A stretch of 64,000 nt of DNA, taken from the NCBI RefSeq assembly GCF_009907385.1, contig NZ_JAAATR010000017.1:40687-104686 (forward strand), read 5' to 3'. The notes under the pieces were generated by a model. That model searched no databases. It saw only the letters and a list, made by a program, of their open reading frames with translations, and was not told where the DNA came from. Origin of the DNA: Atlantibacter hermannii. GTDB taxonomy: Bacteria; Pseudomonadota; Gammaproteobacteria; Enterobacterales; Enterobacteriaceae. Positions 26,265-37,535 of this stretch are shown piece after piece (within the stretch, counting starts at the first letter, position 1; each line of letters begins with the position of its first letter). Made by a program: the position numbers and the translations under genes.

Positions 26265-27976
26265 AGATTCTCCTCCCGATCAGCCAGCACCGCGCCCTGT
26301 GCGGCAGGGGCGGCCCAGCGGCGGTACAACCGTAAAAAGCCGCGCGGCACCTGTTTTTCTACCGGCTGCCAGCGGGCCTGACGCGCCGCGAGACTGGCTT
26401 CGTCTACCTGCAACGTCAGGGTACGCTCAGGGATATTGATGGTGATGATATCGCCGTGCTCTACCAGCGCCAGTGCTCCGCCGTCGCTGGCCTCCGGCGA
26501 AATATGCCCGACAAACAGCCCGCGGTTAGAGCCGGAGAAACGGCCATCGGTGATTAACGCGCAGCTGTCAGACAGGCCCATCCCTTCGAGGCATTTCATC
26601 GGCTTATACATTTCCGGCATCCCTGGTCCGCCCTTCGGTCCCTCATAACGCAGCACCAGCACGCTGCCCGGCTGAATATCGCCGGACAGGATGGCCTCGA
26701 CCGATTCGTCTTCGCTGTTGAACACCACCGCTGGTCCGGAAAAGACCATCAGATGTTCCGGCACCGCCGCCGGTTTCACCACGCAGCCCAGCGGCGAGAG
26801 GTTGCCGTGCAGCACCGCCACGCCGGCTTCATTACGCACCGGGATTGCCAGGGTGTGGATCACCTCCGGGCGGTGCGAGCGCGGGACGCCAGCCAGCCAT
26901 TCGCCTTTGGTCTGGCCGTTTACCGTCAGGCAGTCGGTATGCAGCAGCGAGGCGATCTCTTTTTCCACCGCCGCCACGCCGCCCGCTTCCCAGAAATCGA
27001 TCATGTCATGTTCAGACGCCGGATAAAGCGAGGCCACCAGCGGCACGTTGTAGCTCAGTTGGTCAAACGCGGCGAGCGGCAGTTCGCCCAGCTCCGCTTC
27101 GTAATAAATCGCCTGAAGATGCAGGATCGCATTGGTGGAGCCGCCGGTCGCCAGCAGATATACCATGGCGTTATGGATCGATTCCCGGGTGATGATCTGC
27201 CGGGCGTTAACCCCGGTTTTAACCAGATCCACCGCTCTGCGCCCGGTGGCGTAAGCGCAGTCGCGGCGCTCGCGAGAAATAGCGGGCAAGGTGCTGCTGC
27301 CTGGCAGGCTCATGCCCAGCACTTCAGCGATGCAGCACAGGGTGTTGGCGGTGCCGTACATGGTGCACGAACCTGGCCCCGGCTCGGCGATATCTTCGAT
27401 ATGGCGGAATTCCGCCTCATCAATTTCGCCTCGCCGCTTCCAGCCAATGGCCTCGGTGACAATATTGCCGTCCCAGTGCTTGCCTTTGTATTCCGCCGGA
27501 TACATCGGCCCGCCGTTCACCAGGATCGCCGGGACATCAAGACGCGCGGCGGCCATCAGCATCGCCGGAACGATTTTGTCGCACGAGCCGAGCAGCACCA
27601 TGCCGTCGAAACGGTGGGCGCGCATCATCACCTCGATGGAGCTGACAATCACTTCCCTGGCCGCCAGGATGTAGCGCATCCCGAGATGCCCTTCGGCGAT
27701 GCCGTCGCAGGGCGCGATAGTGCCAAACACCATGCCCACCCCGCCAGCCTCGTCGATGCCTTTGAGCACTTCTGCCGTCAACGCATTGAGATTGGCGTGG
27801 CCCGCCGTGGCGTTGGTGTAGCTGTTGACCACGGCGATCACGGGCCGACGCAATTGTTCATCGGTATGGCCCATCGACTTATACAGGGCGCGCTTTAACG
27901 CGCCGTCATCACCGCTGAGAACCGGGTTAAAATGGCCGCCGCAACCGCCGCCGCATCCCGTGCCACAACTGCTCAT
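26261..27976 (-). CDS. IlvD/Edd family sugar-acid dehydratase
   Basis: The 571-residue protein is an iron-sulfur dehydratase: cluster Cys in [11 protein letters not shown] and [12 protein letters not shown], and the C-terminal [11 protein letters not shown]. Length fits aldonate dehydratases such as L-arabonate dehydratase rather than the longer YjhG. It would remove water from an aldonic acid to give a 2-keto-3-deoxy acid. The first 15 residues hold four Cys and many Gly ([15 protein letters not shown]), unusual for the family. Start and stop overlap both neighbours by 4 bases. Confidence 0.88.
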   Translation of the reverse strand: MSSCGTGCGGGCGGHFNPVLSGDDGALKRALYKSMGHTDEQLRRPVIAVVNSYTNATAGHANLNALTAEVLKGIDEAGGVGMVFGTIAPCDGIAEGHLGMRYILAAREVIVSSIEVMMRAHRFDGMVLLGSCDKIVPAMLMAAARLDVPAILVNGGPMYPAEYKGKHWDGNIVTEAIGWKRRGEIDEAEFRHIEDIAEPGPGSCTMYGTANTLCCIAEVLGMSLPGSSTLPAISRERRDCAYATGRRAVDLVKTGVNARQIITRESIHNAMVYLLATGGSTNAILHLQAIYYEAELGELPLAAFDQLSYNVPLVASLYPASEHDMIDFWEAGGVAAVEKEIASLLHTDCLTVNGQTKGEWLAGVPRSHRPEVIHTLAIPVRNEAGVAVLHGNLSPLGCVVKPAAVPEHLMVFSGPAVVFNSEDESVEAILSGDIQPGSVLVLRYEGPKGGPGMPEMYKPMKCLEGMGLSDSCALITDGRFSGSNRGLFVGHISPEASDGGALALVEHGDIITINIPERTLTLQVDEASLAARQARWQPVEKQVPRGFLRLYRRWAAPAAQGAVLADREENL

Positions 27977-29349
27977 ATATGACCTCTCTTCATCGTGCCT
28001 GTTTCTTCACGCTGCGCCGGGGCAGCGGCTTTGGATTTCGGGTTTACCAGCCTGGCGGGCAGTAAGAACATCAGCGGCGCGCACAGCACCAGGAAACCCG
28101 CCAGGATATACAGACCGGCGTTGGCGCTGCCGGTGGTGTCTTTGAGATAGCCCAGCACCGTGGGGCCGAAGAAGCCCGCCAGGTTGCCGATAGAATTCAC
28201 CAGGGCGATGCCCGCAGCGGCGGCGGTGCCGGAAAGCAGCGTGCCGGGCAGGCTCATATAGGTGGGGATCAGCGCTAAGGTGCCGGACATCGCCAGGCAG
28301 ATCCACGCCATCATCCAGAAGGTGGAACCGCTGCTTGAGGCGCTGAGCGTCAGCCCTACCGCGCCGATCAGCGCCGGAATAGCGATATGCCAGCGGCGCT
28401 CCTGTTTCAGATCCGAATGGCGGCTGTTCCAGACCATAAATGCCGCGCCGAAGATGTACGGCAACGCCGCCAGCAGGCCAATGGCGAAATCGTCCTTCAC
28501 GCCGGAAGATTTAATGATCGACGGCAGCCAGAAGTTGATCCCGTAATAACCGATGTTAAAGCTGAAGAAGATCAGCGCCAGCAGCCAGACGAACTTATTG
28601 CGGAACATGGCGCTCAGGCTGCCAGGCGCTTTACCGGCGTTGGCGGCGATCTTATTGATCCGATCCTGCTCCAGATCGCGCGCGATGATGTCCTTCTCTT
28701 GCGCCGTCAGCCAGGGTGCCGATTCCACGTTATTATCGAGGTAGCGCAGCACCACAAACGCCAGCAGGAATGAGGGGATCGCTTCCACCAGGAACAGCCA
28801 CTGCCAGTTATGCAGATACCCCACCCCCTCGAACATTTTGAGGATTAACCCGGACAGCGGACTGCCGATAATCGTGGACAGCGGCGTCACCAGAATAAAC
28901 AGGCCAAGGGTGCGCGCCGAACGCCACGACGGGAACCACAGGGTGAGATAAAACACGATCCCCGGGAAAAAGCCCGCTTCCGCGACGCCCAGTAAAAAAC
29001 GCACGATGTAAAACTGAGTGGGTGTAGTGACAAACATAGTCAGTGCCGACAGCACCGCCCAGCTCACCATAATGCGGGCGATCCAGAAGCGCGGCCCAAA
29101 GCGCTGCATCAGGAGGTTGCTGGGCAGTTCGAAAATAAAATAGCCGATAAAGAAAATCCCGGCACCGATGCCGTAAACCGTATCGCTCAGGTTAAGCGCA
29201 TCCTGCATATGGAGTTTCGCGAACCCCACGTTCACCCTGTCCAGATAGGCGAAGAAATAGCACAGGATCAAAAAGGGGATAAGCCGCCGGGTCACTTTAC
29301 GGTAAACCTCGTTTTTACTGGCTTCGCTGTGTGTAGAGTCAATGTTCAT
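27973..29349 (-). CDS. MFS transporter, anion:cation symporter family
   Basis: The 458-residue protein has twelve membrane segments and the family signature [13 protein letters not shown] near residue 38, as in DgoT, ExuT and tartrate or hydroxy-acid transporters. It probably imports the aldonate used by this operon. Its stop overlaps the dehydratase start (ATGA). Confidence 0.88.
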   Translation of the reverse strand: MNIDSTHSEASKNEVYRKVTRRLIPFLILCYFFAYLDRVNVGFAKLHMQDALNLSDTVYGIGAGIFFIGYFIFELPSNLLMQRFGPRFWIARIMVSWAVLSALTMFVTTPTQFYIVRFLLGVAEAGFFPGIVFYLTLWFPSWRSARTLGLFILVTPLSTIIGSPLSGLILKMFEGVGYLHNWQWLFLVEAIPSFLLAFVVLRYLDNNVESAPWLTAQEKDIIARDLEQDRINKIAANAGKAPGSLSAMFRNKFVWLLALIFFSFNIGYYGINFWLPSIIKSSGVKDDFAIGLLAALPYIFGAAFMVWNSRHSDLKQERRWHIAIPALIGAVGLTLSASSSGSTFWMMAWICLAMSGTLALIPTYMSLPGTLLSGTAAAAGIALVNSIGNLAGFFGPTVLGYLKDTTGSANAGLYILAGFLVLCAPLMFLLPARLVNPKSKAAAPAQREETGTMKRGHI

Positions 29350-29381
29350 ACGGACCTCAGTAAGGTTGTAGGGTTGTATTG

Positions 29382-30032
29382 CTATCTGTGGCTGTTACGC
29401 CACGCCTCGCGATAGTCGCGGGCTTTTTGTTGTACTTTCTGAGCGTCGTCCGCGCGGCGATATAACCCGCCGCCCAGACCAAATCCTTGCGCGCCAGCGT
29501 TACGCCAGGCGCGCATTTGCGCGGCGTCGGGCTGAATACCGCCCACCGGCAGGCACACTACCCCGGCGGGCAACACCGCGCGCCAGGCGCTTAAGGTGCC
29601 AGGCTCCACGGTTTCCGCCGGGAACAGTTTGAGCGCGCTGGCTCCGGCCTGTAGCGCGGTAAAAGCTTCTGAAGGCGTGATCACGCCGGGCATGCTGATT
29701 AACCCGCGTTCGCGGCTGCGGCGGATAACGTCCACGCTCATGTTGGGGGAAATAATGATTTGTCCGCCCGCGTCCGCTACCGCATCCACCTGCTCTGCGG
29801 TCAATACCGTGCCCGCGCCGACGTAGCCCCGGCTACCGACCTGCTCGCGCAGCAGCGCGATCGAGGTCAGCGCATCCGGACTGTTGAGCGGGACTTCAAG
29901 CCAGGTAAAACCTTCCGCCAGCAAGCCCCCGGCCACGGCGGGCGCATCCTCAGGGGTCAGGCCACGTAATATTGCAACCAGCGGCAGAGACGTTTGCTGC
30001 CACAGTGTCGAAAAGGCGCGGTAATCCATCAT
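29382..30032 (-). CDS. dgoA: 2-dehydro-3-deoxy-6-phosphogalactonate aldolase
   Basis: The 216-residue class I aldolase has the KDPG/KDPGal aldolase motifs: PLVAILRGLTPEDA, the Glu in WLEVPLNSPDA, GAGTVLT and the Schiff-base Lys in ALKLFPAE near residue 132. It splits KDPGal to pyruvate and glyceraldehyde 3-phosphate. PLNSPD agrees with DgoA rather than Eda. It overlaps the dgoK gene end by 4 bases. Confidence 0.92.
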   Translation of the reverse strand: MMDYRAFSTLWQQTSLPLVAILRGLTPEDAPAVAGGLLAEGFTWLEVPLNSPDALTSIALLREQVGSRGYVGAGTVLTAEQVDAVADAGGQIIISPNMSVDVIRRSRERGLISMPGVITPSEAFTALQAGASALKLFPAETVEPGTLSAWRAVLPAGVVCLPVGGIQPDAAQMRAWRNAGAQGFGLGGGLYRRADDAQKVQQKARDYREAWRNSHR

Positions 30033-30925
30033 TCAATTCCTTGTAGATAAAGACGTATCTGGTTCATCCCGGCGATAAAACAGCGCTCGCCGGACAGGGC
30101 TTGCGTCACCAAACCCAGCTGTGACGCGGCCTGCTGATAGCGGGCGTTCAGCGCATCGCTGCCGATGATCCAGTGAGGGGTTGAGGGGCACTGGCGCAAT
30201 TCCTGGCCGATTAACAGCCCGGACAGGTAGTCGCCGACGCCGGATAGCGGCACATCACCGCGCAGGCGCAGGGTGCGTACCGAAAACAGCAGCTGGCTCA
30301 GCGGGGCGGCCAGGCCGCTATGCTGTACGCCAAGCGCAAAGGCGCGGCTGTCGGGCTGCTGAGACGGTAAATCACGGCCCAGCAGGGAGTGCGCCATCAA
30401 CAGCTGATACAGCTCACCCGTCATAAAGGTGGAAAAATCATGAATAGCCTGATGTGTGACCCTGGCGTGTTTGCTGTGCGTGCCCGGCAAAATGGCGTGG
30501 TGATTTTCCGCAGGAGCAAGCGCCATCAGGCCGATCAGTTGGATCTCTTCACCGCGCATGACCTCCGGCAAGCCCACGGCGCTGAGTCCGGTCACGCCGG
30601 GCAGGATCCAGCCCTGGCTTCCCCAATGGGTGCGTAGCGCGTAGGCGCCCTGCGCCAGCTGCTGCGCATCGACGCGCCCCTTGCAATAGGGCACGTCAAC
30701 CCATCCCTGCTGCGACCCGACCATGCCCGCCATCAGCAGCGGCAGCGCGCCGTATTCGGCAATCCACTGCGCGATATGGGTTTGCAGCGCCGCTTCAAAC
30801 TGCCCATTCTCAACCTGCAATAAGCCGCAGGGCGCATTGATGACGGAAACCACCTCCGCATCATGCATCAGCCACGCACGAAAATTCGTCGTGCCCCAGT
30901 CCACCGCCAGCCAGCTCCTGTTCAT
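30029..30925 (-). CDS. dgoK: 2-dehydro-3-deoxygalactonokinase
   Basis: The 298-residue protein is DgoK-like: WLAVDWGTTNFRAWL at the start, LMAGMVGSQQGW, MRGEEIQLIG, PGTHSKH and FMTGELYQLL. It phosphorylates 2-keto-3-deoxygalactonate for DgoA. The ATG at 30925 is chosen; a TTG four codons earlier is possible. First gene of the operon, with a palindromic operator directly upstream. Confidence 0.92.
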   Translation of the reverse strand: MNRSWLAVDWGTTNFRAWLMHDAEVVSVINAPCGLLQVENGQFEAALQTHIAQWIAEYGALPLLMAGMVGSQQGWVDVPYCKGRVDAQQLAQGAYALRTHWGSQGWILPGVTGLSAVGLPEVMRGEEIQLIGLMALAPAENHHAILPGTHSKHARVTHQAIHDFSTFMTGELYQLLMAHSLLGRDLPSQQPDSRAFALGVQHSGLAAPLSQLLFSVRTLRLRGDVPLSGVGDYLSGLLIGQELRQCPSTPHWIIGSDALNARYQQAASQLGLVTQALSGERCFIAGMNQIRLYLQGIE

Positions 30926-30947
30926 CTTGTAATCCAAAATATTTAAT

Positions 30948-30960
30948 CTTGTATGACAAG
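30948..30960. promoter_or_regulatory. FadR/GntR-type operator before dgoK
   Basis: CTTGTATGACAAG is a palindrome of the TTGT-ACAA type recognised by many FadR-subfamily GntR regulators, 22 bases before the dgoK start. The likely ligand-controlled repressor is encoded at 31880-32620. That gene's own upstream region has a different palindrome (TATCAGGTTGATA at 32658-32670). Confidence 0.6.
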
Positions 30961-31156
30961 AAATGTAGACGAAAAACGGGACTGCGATCTGTGATCGGGA
31001 TCTAAAGCTGGCGTTAAGGGTGATAAAAGGTCGATCAATAAATACGCAAAGCAGTTATGGAAGATGCCTCGTAAAATGAGAACATATTTCACGAGATATT
31101 TTTTAGTGTATTAGGAGAAGCGTTAATATATCGAAAGGGAGGAGTGATAATTAATC

Positions 31157-31633
31157 ATGACTTATTTCGATGAATGCGCTGAATATGGGCTTCCACGGCA
31201 TCAGGTTGCAAGATTTATGGTGGCAGGTGTTAATTATGAAGTTAATTTTACCCAAATCACCCATGAAAACCCGTATGATTGCGCAGCCTTATTTCCGGAA
31301 GGATTTACGTTCCCACTATATGGGTGCCATTATGATGTCACCTTCGATACCATCGCGAACAGGATAAATAAAACACCTTTTAAACGGGCAGAAGAACTGC
31401 CAACCGGCGCGGGCTGCCGAGTCCTTAAATGTGTTGAAAGGATAATTACTGAGCACTATACTCATTTTAATGTTGGACTTTATACCTTTGCACCAGCAGA
31501 CCATAAATTATTAAATATATATTGTCGGCTTATTACTAAAAAGAAACATAAAGGATTAACCATAGAGGTTGGACTAGAACCAAACGGGAGGGCAAATGTC
31601 TTACGAACACCTAAATTCTGGGGACTGGCTTGA
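31157..31633 (+). CDS. hypothetical protein, first gene of an AT-rich two-gene cassette
   Basis: The 159-residue protein is not recognised. It has six or more Cys spread along the chain, aromatic-rich beta-like stretches (YEVNFTQI, YGCHYDVTFDTI) and a basic patch KKKHKG. No signal peptide or membrane segment is visible. A GGGAGGAG ribosome site lies 12 bases before the start. Base composition is far more AT-rich than its neighbours, and the gene splits dgoK from its regulator, so transfer is likely. It overlaps the next frame by 38 bases. A toxin-antitoxin or phage-type role is speculation. Confidence 0.65.
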   Translation: MTYFDECAEYGLPRHQVARFMVAGVNYEVNFTQITHENPYDCAALFPEGFTFPLYGCHYDVTFDTIANRINKTPFKRAEELPTGAGCRVLKCVERIITEHYTHFNVGLYTFAPADHKLLNIYCRLITKKKHKGLTIEVGLEPNGRANVLRTPKFWGLA

Positions 31634-31787
31634 GCAATATCGCGCTCGCCAGGCTGCCAATAATGAAATGATGGCTCGTGCAATTGAAGAAGGCAGAACG
31701 CATGTGATAATTGCGGGTGAAGACGCTGAAGCAATGTCGCCCGGTCAAATCAGCGAAATTGCGCCAATGCCAAAGCAGAACGAATAA
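31596..31787 (+). CDS. small hypothetical acidic protein, second gene of the cassette
   Basis: The 63-residue protein starts MSYEHLNSGDWLEQYRARQA and ends in an acidic, Pro-containing tail. Residues 8-30 are probably helical. The start lies 38 bases inside the preceding gene, with GGGAGG seven bases upstream, which points to coupling. It is followed by a strong terminator. Family unknown. Confidence 0.6.
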   Translation: MSYEHLNSGDWLEQYRARQAANNEMMARAIEEGRTHVIIAGEDAEAMSPGQISEIAPMPKQNE

Positions 31788-31837
31788 TTCCACCTGATAT
31801 GCAATGGTTGCAATATTTGACCCTCAACGTCATTGCT

Positions 31838-31861
31838 AAAAAGCCCCGTTCGGGGCTTTTT
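31838..31861. terminator. bidirectional Rho-independent terminator
   Basis: AAAAAGCCCC, GTTC loop, GGGGCTTTTT serves both the plus-strand cassette and the minus-strand regulator gene. Confidence 0.9.
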
Positions 31862-31879
31862 CGTTTAACGATGATGGCG

Positions 31880-32620
31880 TCAGCTGGCTGATAAAAAGTG
31901 TTCCAGGCGCTCCGGCAGCGGATCCCCGAGATGTTTTTTCGCCGCGCTGAGCAGAATATGGCGCATCTGCTGGCGCGCCTGCTCGGGCTGCTTCAGGCGG
32001 ATGCACTCCATCAATTCCCGGTGCGCGTCCACCGCTTCCAGCGTCAGCGTAACGTCCGGCTCCAGGGTGCGCTTAAAGGAAAACAGCATTGCCGCGGAAA
32101 GCGCATTGCCCACCGAAAACAGAAACGGATTGTGCCCTGCTTTAAGGATCGCAGTATGAAACGCCAGATCGCCCTGTTTAAACAGTTCGGCGGAATCCTG
32201 CTGCTGGCCCTGCGACATGATTTCCCAGGCGTCTTCCAGATCGGCCAGATCGCGCCCGCTGGCGTTGATCGCCGCCATGGCCGCCGCATTGGGCTCGAAG
32301 ATCAACCGCGTGATCATCAACTGTTCGATCAGCGCGTCGTCAATGCCGATCTCTTCCAGCCAGCTCAGCACGTCGGCATCAAGAAAACTCCACTGCTCGC
32401 GGGGCGCCACGGTGCTGCGCCGTTTGGCCTGGATGGTCAACATGCCTTTCGCGCCCAACACCTGAAGCGCGTTGCGCACCGAGGTACGCGAGACGTTGTA
32501 CTGCACCGCCAGTTCGTTTTCGCCGGGTATAGACGTGCCCGGTTGCAGCTCGCCGCGCATAATGCGCAGGGCAAGGTCCTGGGTCAGGGTTTCAGCGACA
32601 GACGCGGTCACGCTTTTCAT
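31880..32620 (-). CDS. FadR-subfamily GntR regulator (DgoR-like)
   Basis: The 246-residue protein has an N-terminal winged helix (ELQPGTSIPGENELAVQYNV, SRTSVRNALQVLGAKGML) and an all-helical FCD ligand domain with metal-type residues (FHTAILKAGHNP, DAHRELMECI). DgoR, the repressor of D-galactonate catabolism, is of this type. It probably controls the dgoK-led operon; it is convergent with the inserted two-gene cassette. Confidence 0.85.
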   Translation of the reverse strand: MKSVTASVAETLTQDLALRIMRGELQPGTSIPGENELAVQYNVSRTSVRNALQVLGAKGMLTIQAKRRSTVAPREQWSFLDADVLSWLEEIGIDDALIEQLMITRLIFEPNAAAMAAINASGRDLADLEDAWEIMSQGQQQDSAELFKQGDLAFHTAILKAGHNPFLFSVGNALSAAMLFSFKRTLEPDVTLTLEAVDAHRELMECIRLKQPEQARQQMRHILLSAAKKHLGDPLPERLEHFLSAS

Positions 32621-32704
32621 GGGGATCCGGTTGAAGAGGCAATAAGTGGGTAGTTTATATCAGGTTGATATGAGATGGAATTTTCGCGGGTTTGCCGGAG
32701 GGTA

Positions 32705-32724
32705 ATGCCCTGCGAACAGGGCAT
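32705..32724 (-). terminator. hairpin after aer
   Basis: On the minus strand ATGCCCTG, a TTCG tetraloop and CAGGGCAT form a very stable hairpin 12 bases after the aer stop codon. No T run follows, so termination strength is uncertain. Confidence 0.5.
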
Positions 32725-32736
32725 CTGCTGTAAACG

Positions 32737-34257
32737 TTACTGAAGGACCGTGACCGCATCTTCCAGCCGCGCCGCGCGATGCTTCACCATTGAGGAAACA
32801 TGCGCGCTTTCTTCGACCAGTACCGCGTTCTTTTTGGTGATGTCGTCCAGCTCCGCCACCGCACGCGTCAATTCCGACAGCCCCTGCGCCTGCTCAGAGG
32901 TGGCGCTGCTGATCTGGCCAATCAGTTGCGTCACATTCTGCACCTGATCGACAATGTTTTGCATGGTACGCCCCGCCTCATGAACCTGCACCGCGCCGGA
33001 CTGCACTTTACTGGCGCTGGCGTCGATCAGTTTACGGATATCGTTGGCGGCGCTGGCGCTGCGGCTTGCCAGGTGACGCACCTCCCCGGCCACCACCGCG
33101 AACCCTTTGCCCTGCTCGCCGGCGCGCGCGGCCTCCACGGCGGCGTTCAGCGCCAGAATATTGGTCTGGAAGGCGATATCGTTAATCAGTGAGGTAATCG
33201 ACCCGATGCGCTGGGTACTGTCGGCAATGTCGTCCATGGTGTTCACCACCGTTTCCATCGCCTGCCCGCCCTGACGCGCCGCATCGCTGGCCTCGCTGGA
33301 GAGTTTGTTCGCATCTACCGCGGTCTGGGAGTTGTTCTGCACCGAGGTCGCCATCTGGTTCATGGTGGTCACGGTTTGCTGGACGTTCACCACTGTCTGG
33401 CGGGTACGTTCGTTGAGATCTTCATTGCCGCGCGCCAGGGTTTCGCTGCCGCTGCGCACATTTTCCACCTGGCTGGTGACGTCATTGATTAACCAGCGGC
33501 ACATCAGGCCCAGTTGCCCGATGGCCCGCAGCGTCAGCCCCACTTCATCGGTGCGATTCATGTGCTCGATGCTGTTGTGTTCCCCCGTCGCGACCTGCAA
33601 TGCCTGGCGCGCAACGTCCTCAATCGGGCGCGATACCTGCCATTCCAGCGCCAGGCAGCCGAGCGCCATAATCACCACTGGCGCGATCGTCATCAGCCAT
33701 CCCGGCATGGCGAACGCGCTCAGCGCCAGCCACATCAGCGCGGCAATCCCCATAATGCTGCGGATACGCCAGCGCAGCGGCATGGCGGGCAGTTTGCCGA
33801 GAAAATGTTTGCGCAGTACCAGCCCTTTATAAAGGCGGCGCTTAGCCTTGCCCTCGCGCAGCGCCTGGTACAGCGGTTCGACGGCGGCAATTTCCTGCGG
33901 CGTGGCGCGGGTGCGAATCGACATATAACCGGTGGTTTTGCCGTTGCGCACCATCGGCACCGCGTTGGCGCGCACCCAGTAATGATCGCCGTTTTTACAG
34001 CGGTTTTTAACGATGCCGGTCCAGGGTTCGCCCTGCTGCAGGGTGTACCACATATCGGCAAACGCCGCCTTCGGCATATCCGGATGCCGCACCAGATTAT
34101 GCGGCTGCCCGGTGAGTTCCTGCAGAGAATAACCGCTCACCTGTACAAAAGTGTCATTGGCATGGGTGATGAAGCTTTGCAGATCGGTGGTGGACATTAA
34201 TGTAGTGTTTTCATCCAGCACTTTTTCGCGCTGGGTCACGCGGGGATGCGACGACAT
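32737..34257 (-). CDS. aer: aerotaxis receptor Aer
   Basis: The 506-residue protein has an N-terminal FAD-binding PAS domain (residues 15-120; [32 protein letters not shown]), a membrane hairpin at about 165-205, a HAMP region and a methyl-accepting signalling domain with the hairpin tip [16 protein letters not shown]. It senses cell energy via flavin redox state. It is divergent from patA as in E. coli, and a sigma-28 promoter lies upstream. Confidence 0.96.
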   Translation of the reverse strand: MSSHPRVTQREKVLDENTTLMSTTDLQSFITHANDTFVQVSGYSLQELTGQPHNLVRHPDMPKAAFADMWYTLQQGEPWTGIVKNRCKNGDHYWVRANAVPMVRNGKTTGYMSIRTRATPQEIAAVEPLYQALREGKAKRRLYKGLVLRKHFLGKLPAMPLRWRIRSIMGIAALMWLALSAFAMPGWLMTIAPVVIMALGCLALEWQVSRPIEDVARQALQVATGEHNSIEHMNRTDEVGLTLRAIGQLGLMCRWLINDVTSQVENVRSGSETLARGNEDLNERTRQTVVNVQQTVTTMNQMATSVQNNSQTAVDANKLSSEASDAARQGGQAMETVVNTMDDIADSTQRIGSITSLINDIAFQTNILALNAAVEAARAGEQGKGFAVVAGEVRHLASRSASAANDIRKLIDASASKVQSGAVQVHEAGRTMQNIVDQVQNVTQLIGQISSATSEQAQGLSELTRAVAELDDITKKNAVLVEESAHVSSMVKHRAARLEDAVTVLQ

Positions 34258-36104
<1,847 letters not shown>

Positions 36105-36110
36105 CCGGTT

Positions 36111-36144
36111 AATCAGGGAAATCGTCGCAACGGTTTCCCTGATT
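36111..36144. terminator. hairpin between patA and nadR
   Basis: AATCAGGGAAA and TTTCCCTGATT form a perfect 11-bp stem with a 12-base loop between the converging genes. The flanking U tracts are weak. It also marks the junction of two regions that are distant in E. coli. Confidence 0.6.
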
Positions 36145-36147
36145 TCC

Positions 36148-37380
36148 TTATCCCGCCTCGCCCATCAAATCCTTCACCAGTTCTACGCAGCGCAAAAAAC
36201 GGGTGTCGTAATCCGACTCCTGAACGTGCACATAGCTGATGTTGTTCTCGTTGAGCATCTCCACCAGCAGCGCCTGGAAGGTATGGCGGTCCACGGAACT
36301 GCCAAGGCTGCGCAGGCCGTCGGCCACCCACGGGGTATTATTTTCCAGCAGGATCACCAGGTCGAAACGGTATTCGTCGATCAGCGCCTGCACGAATGGA
36401 TGCTCGCGCCCTTCATACTTCTTGCAAAATGCCTGGGTGGTAACGAAATCGGTGTCGATAAACGCCACTTTATTGGCGTATTTCACCGCAAAATCAATGT
36501 ACTGGGCGTGGCCGAGCGCGATTTTGTCGTAGTCCGAATATTGCAACGCCATCTCATCGCCGCCCAGATGGGAGAACACGTAATCGCGGCCATATTCCCA
36601 GGCGCTGGTGGTGTTGAAGATATTCGCCAGCTTGTTGACCAGCATCGATTTCCCGCTCGACTCGCCGCCTAAGATTGCCACGGTACGCACGAAAAACGGC
36701 TTCACTTCAGTAGGGATGTATTCCCAGTAGCGGAACGGATTTTCGCGGATCTGCCCGCCGCTGATGTTCATAAAGGTACGTTTCGGGTCAATCAGCACCG
36801 TTTCAATGCCCAGATGCTGGAGATACTGCGACGCGTCAGACTCTTCGGAGGTGTAGATCCAGTCCGGCTCAATGCCCTTTTCCGCCATAAATGCGGAGAT
36901 CCCCTCGCTCCAGACGTCCCAGCCGTGCGGGTAAGGCTCCATACCCTCTTCGTTGAACGCATGGATGCGGATGTTTTTCTGGTACTTGAAGGTCTGTAAC
37001 AACCAGCGCAGGCGATCCGGCACCGTCGGCTGCTGGGACATGGCGCTGTCTTCAAACAGCGCCCGGTCGCGGGTTTCATCGTAACCCATGATGATATGCA
37101 GCTCATCCACCTGGCTACAGGCGCGCTGGATCAGGTAGATGTGGCCGGTATGCAGCGGGTAAAACTTACCGAACACCACCCCCACGCTTTTCTGACGGCG
37201 CGGGAACTCCAGGCCGAGAAAACGGTGTAGCGCTTCCAGTTTCTGGGCGCTGGGGCTTTTGATTTTAGCGTTCAGCAGCTGGCTGAGATAGCCTTTGGTC
37301 ATCCCGCAGGCCGCCGCTACCTGTTGCAGGGTGCAGCCCTTCTGGCGAATGGCGGTTTTTAAATAGTCGAATGATGACAA
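36148..37380 (-). CDS. nadR: NadR: repressor, NMN adenylyltransferase and nicotinamide riboside kinase
   Basis: The 410-residue protein has three parts: a helix-turn-helix (residues 5-55, LQQVAAACGMTKGYLSQLL), a nucleotidyltransferase (GKFYPLHTGHIYLI near 72, ISGGQIREN near 205) and a kinase with Walker A GGESSGKS near 238. It represses NAD genes and salvages nicotinamide riboside. Confidence 0.97.
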   Translation of the reverse strand: MSSFDYLKTAIRQKGCTLQQVAAACGMTKGYLSQLLNAKIKSPSAQKLEALHRFLGLEFPRRQKSVGVVFGKFYPLHTGHIYLIQRACSQVDELHIIMGYDETRDRALFEDSAMSQQPTVPDRLRWLLQTFKYQKNIRIHAFNEEGMEPYPHGWDVWSEGISAFMAEKGIEPDWIYTSEESDASQYLQHLGIETVLIDPKRTFMNISGGQIRENPFRYWEYIPTEVKPFFVRTVAILGGESSGKSMLVNKLANIFNTTSAWEYGRDYVFSHLGGDEMALQYSDYDKIALGHAQYIDFAVKYANKVAFIDTDFVTTQAFCKKYEGREHPFVQALIDEYRFDLVILLENNTPWVADGLRSLGSSVDRHTFQALLVEMLNENNISYVHVQESDYDTRFLRCVELVKDLMGEAG

Positions 37381-37535
37381 GATGCGCTGCCTCCCTTACG
37401 TATTCCGCGATCGTTCGCTGCTACTAAGTCTAGCGGCAAACGCGTCAATGCCAGGAGGATACTTGAGTAAACGACTGAGGTGAATGGTAAATATTGACAG
37501 GCGGCGCTACCGCCGCCTGAATCAGAGCGGGAAAA

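Noticed and set aside
26753..27898. Long antisense open frame of 381 codons in the dehydratase gene
   Set aside because: Long antisense frames are common in GC-rich coding DNA; composition is Arg/His/Gln-rich and no start signal is present. The same applies to long antisense frames in deoA (45061-46347) and prfC (53286-54437).
30961..31130. Attachment-site duplication around the two-gene cassette
   Set aside because: No convincing direct repeat was found at the two ends by eye.
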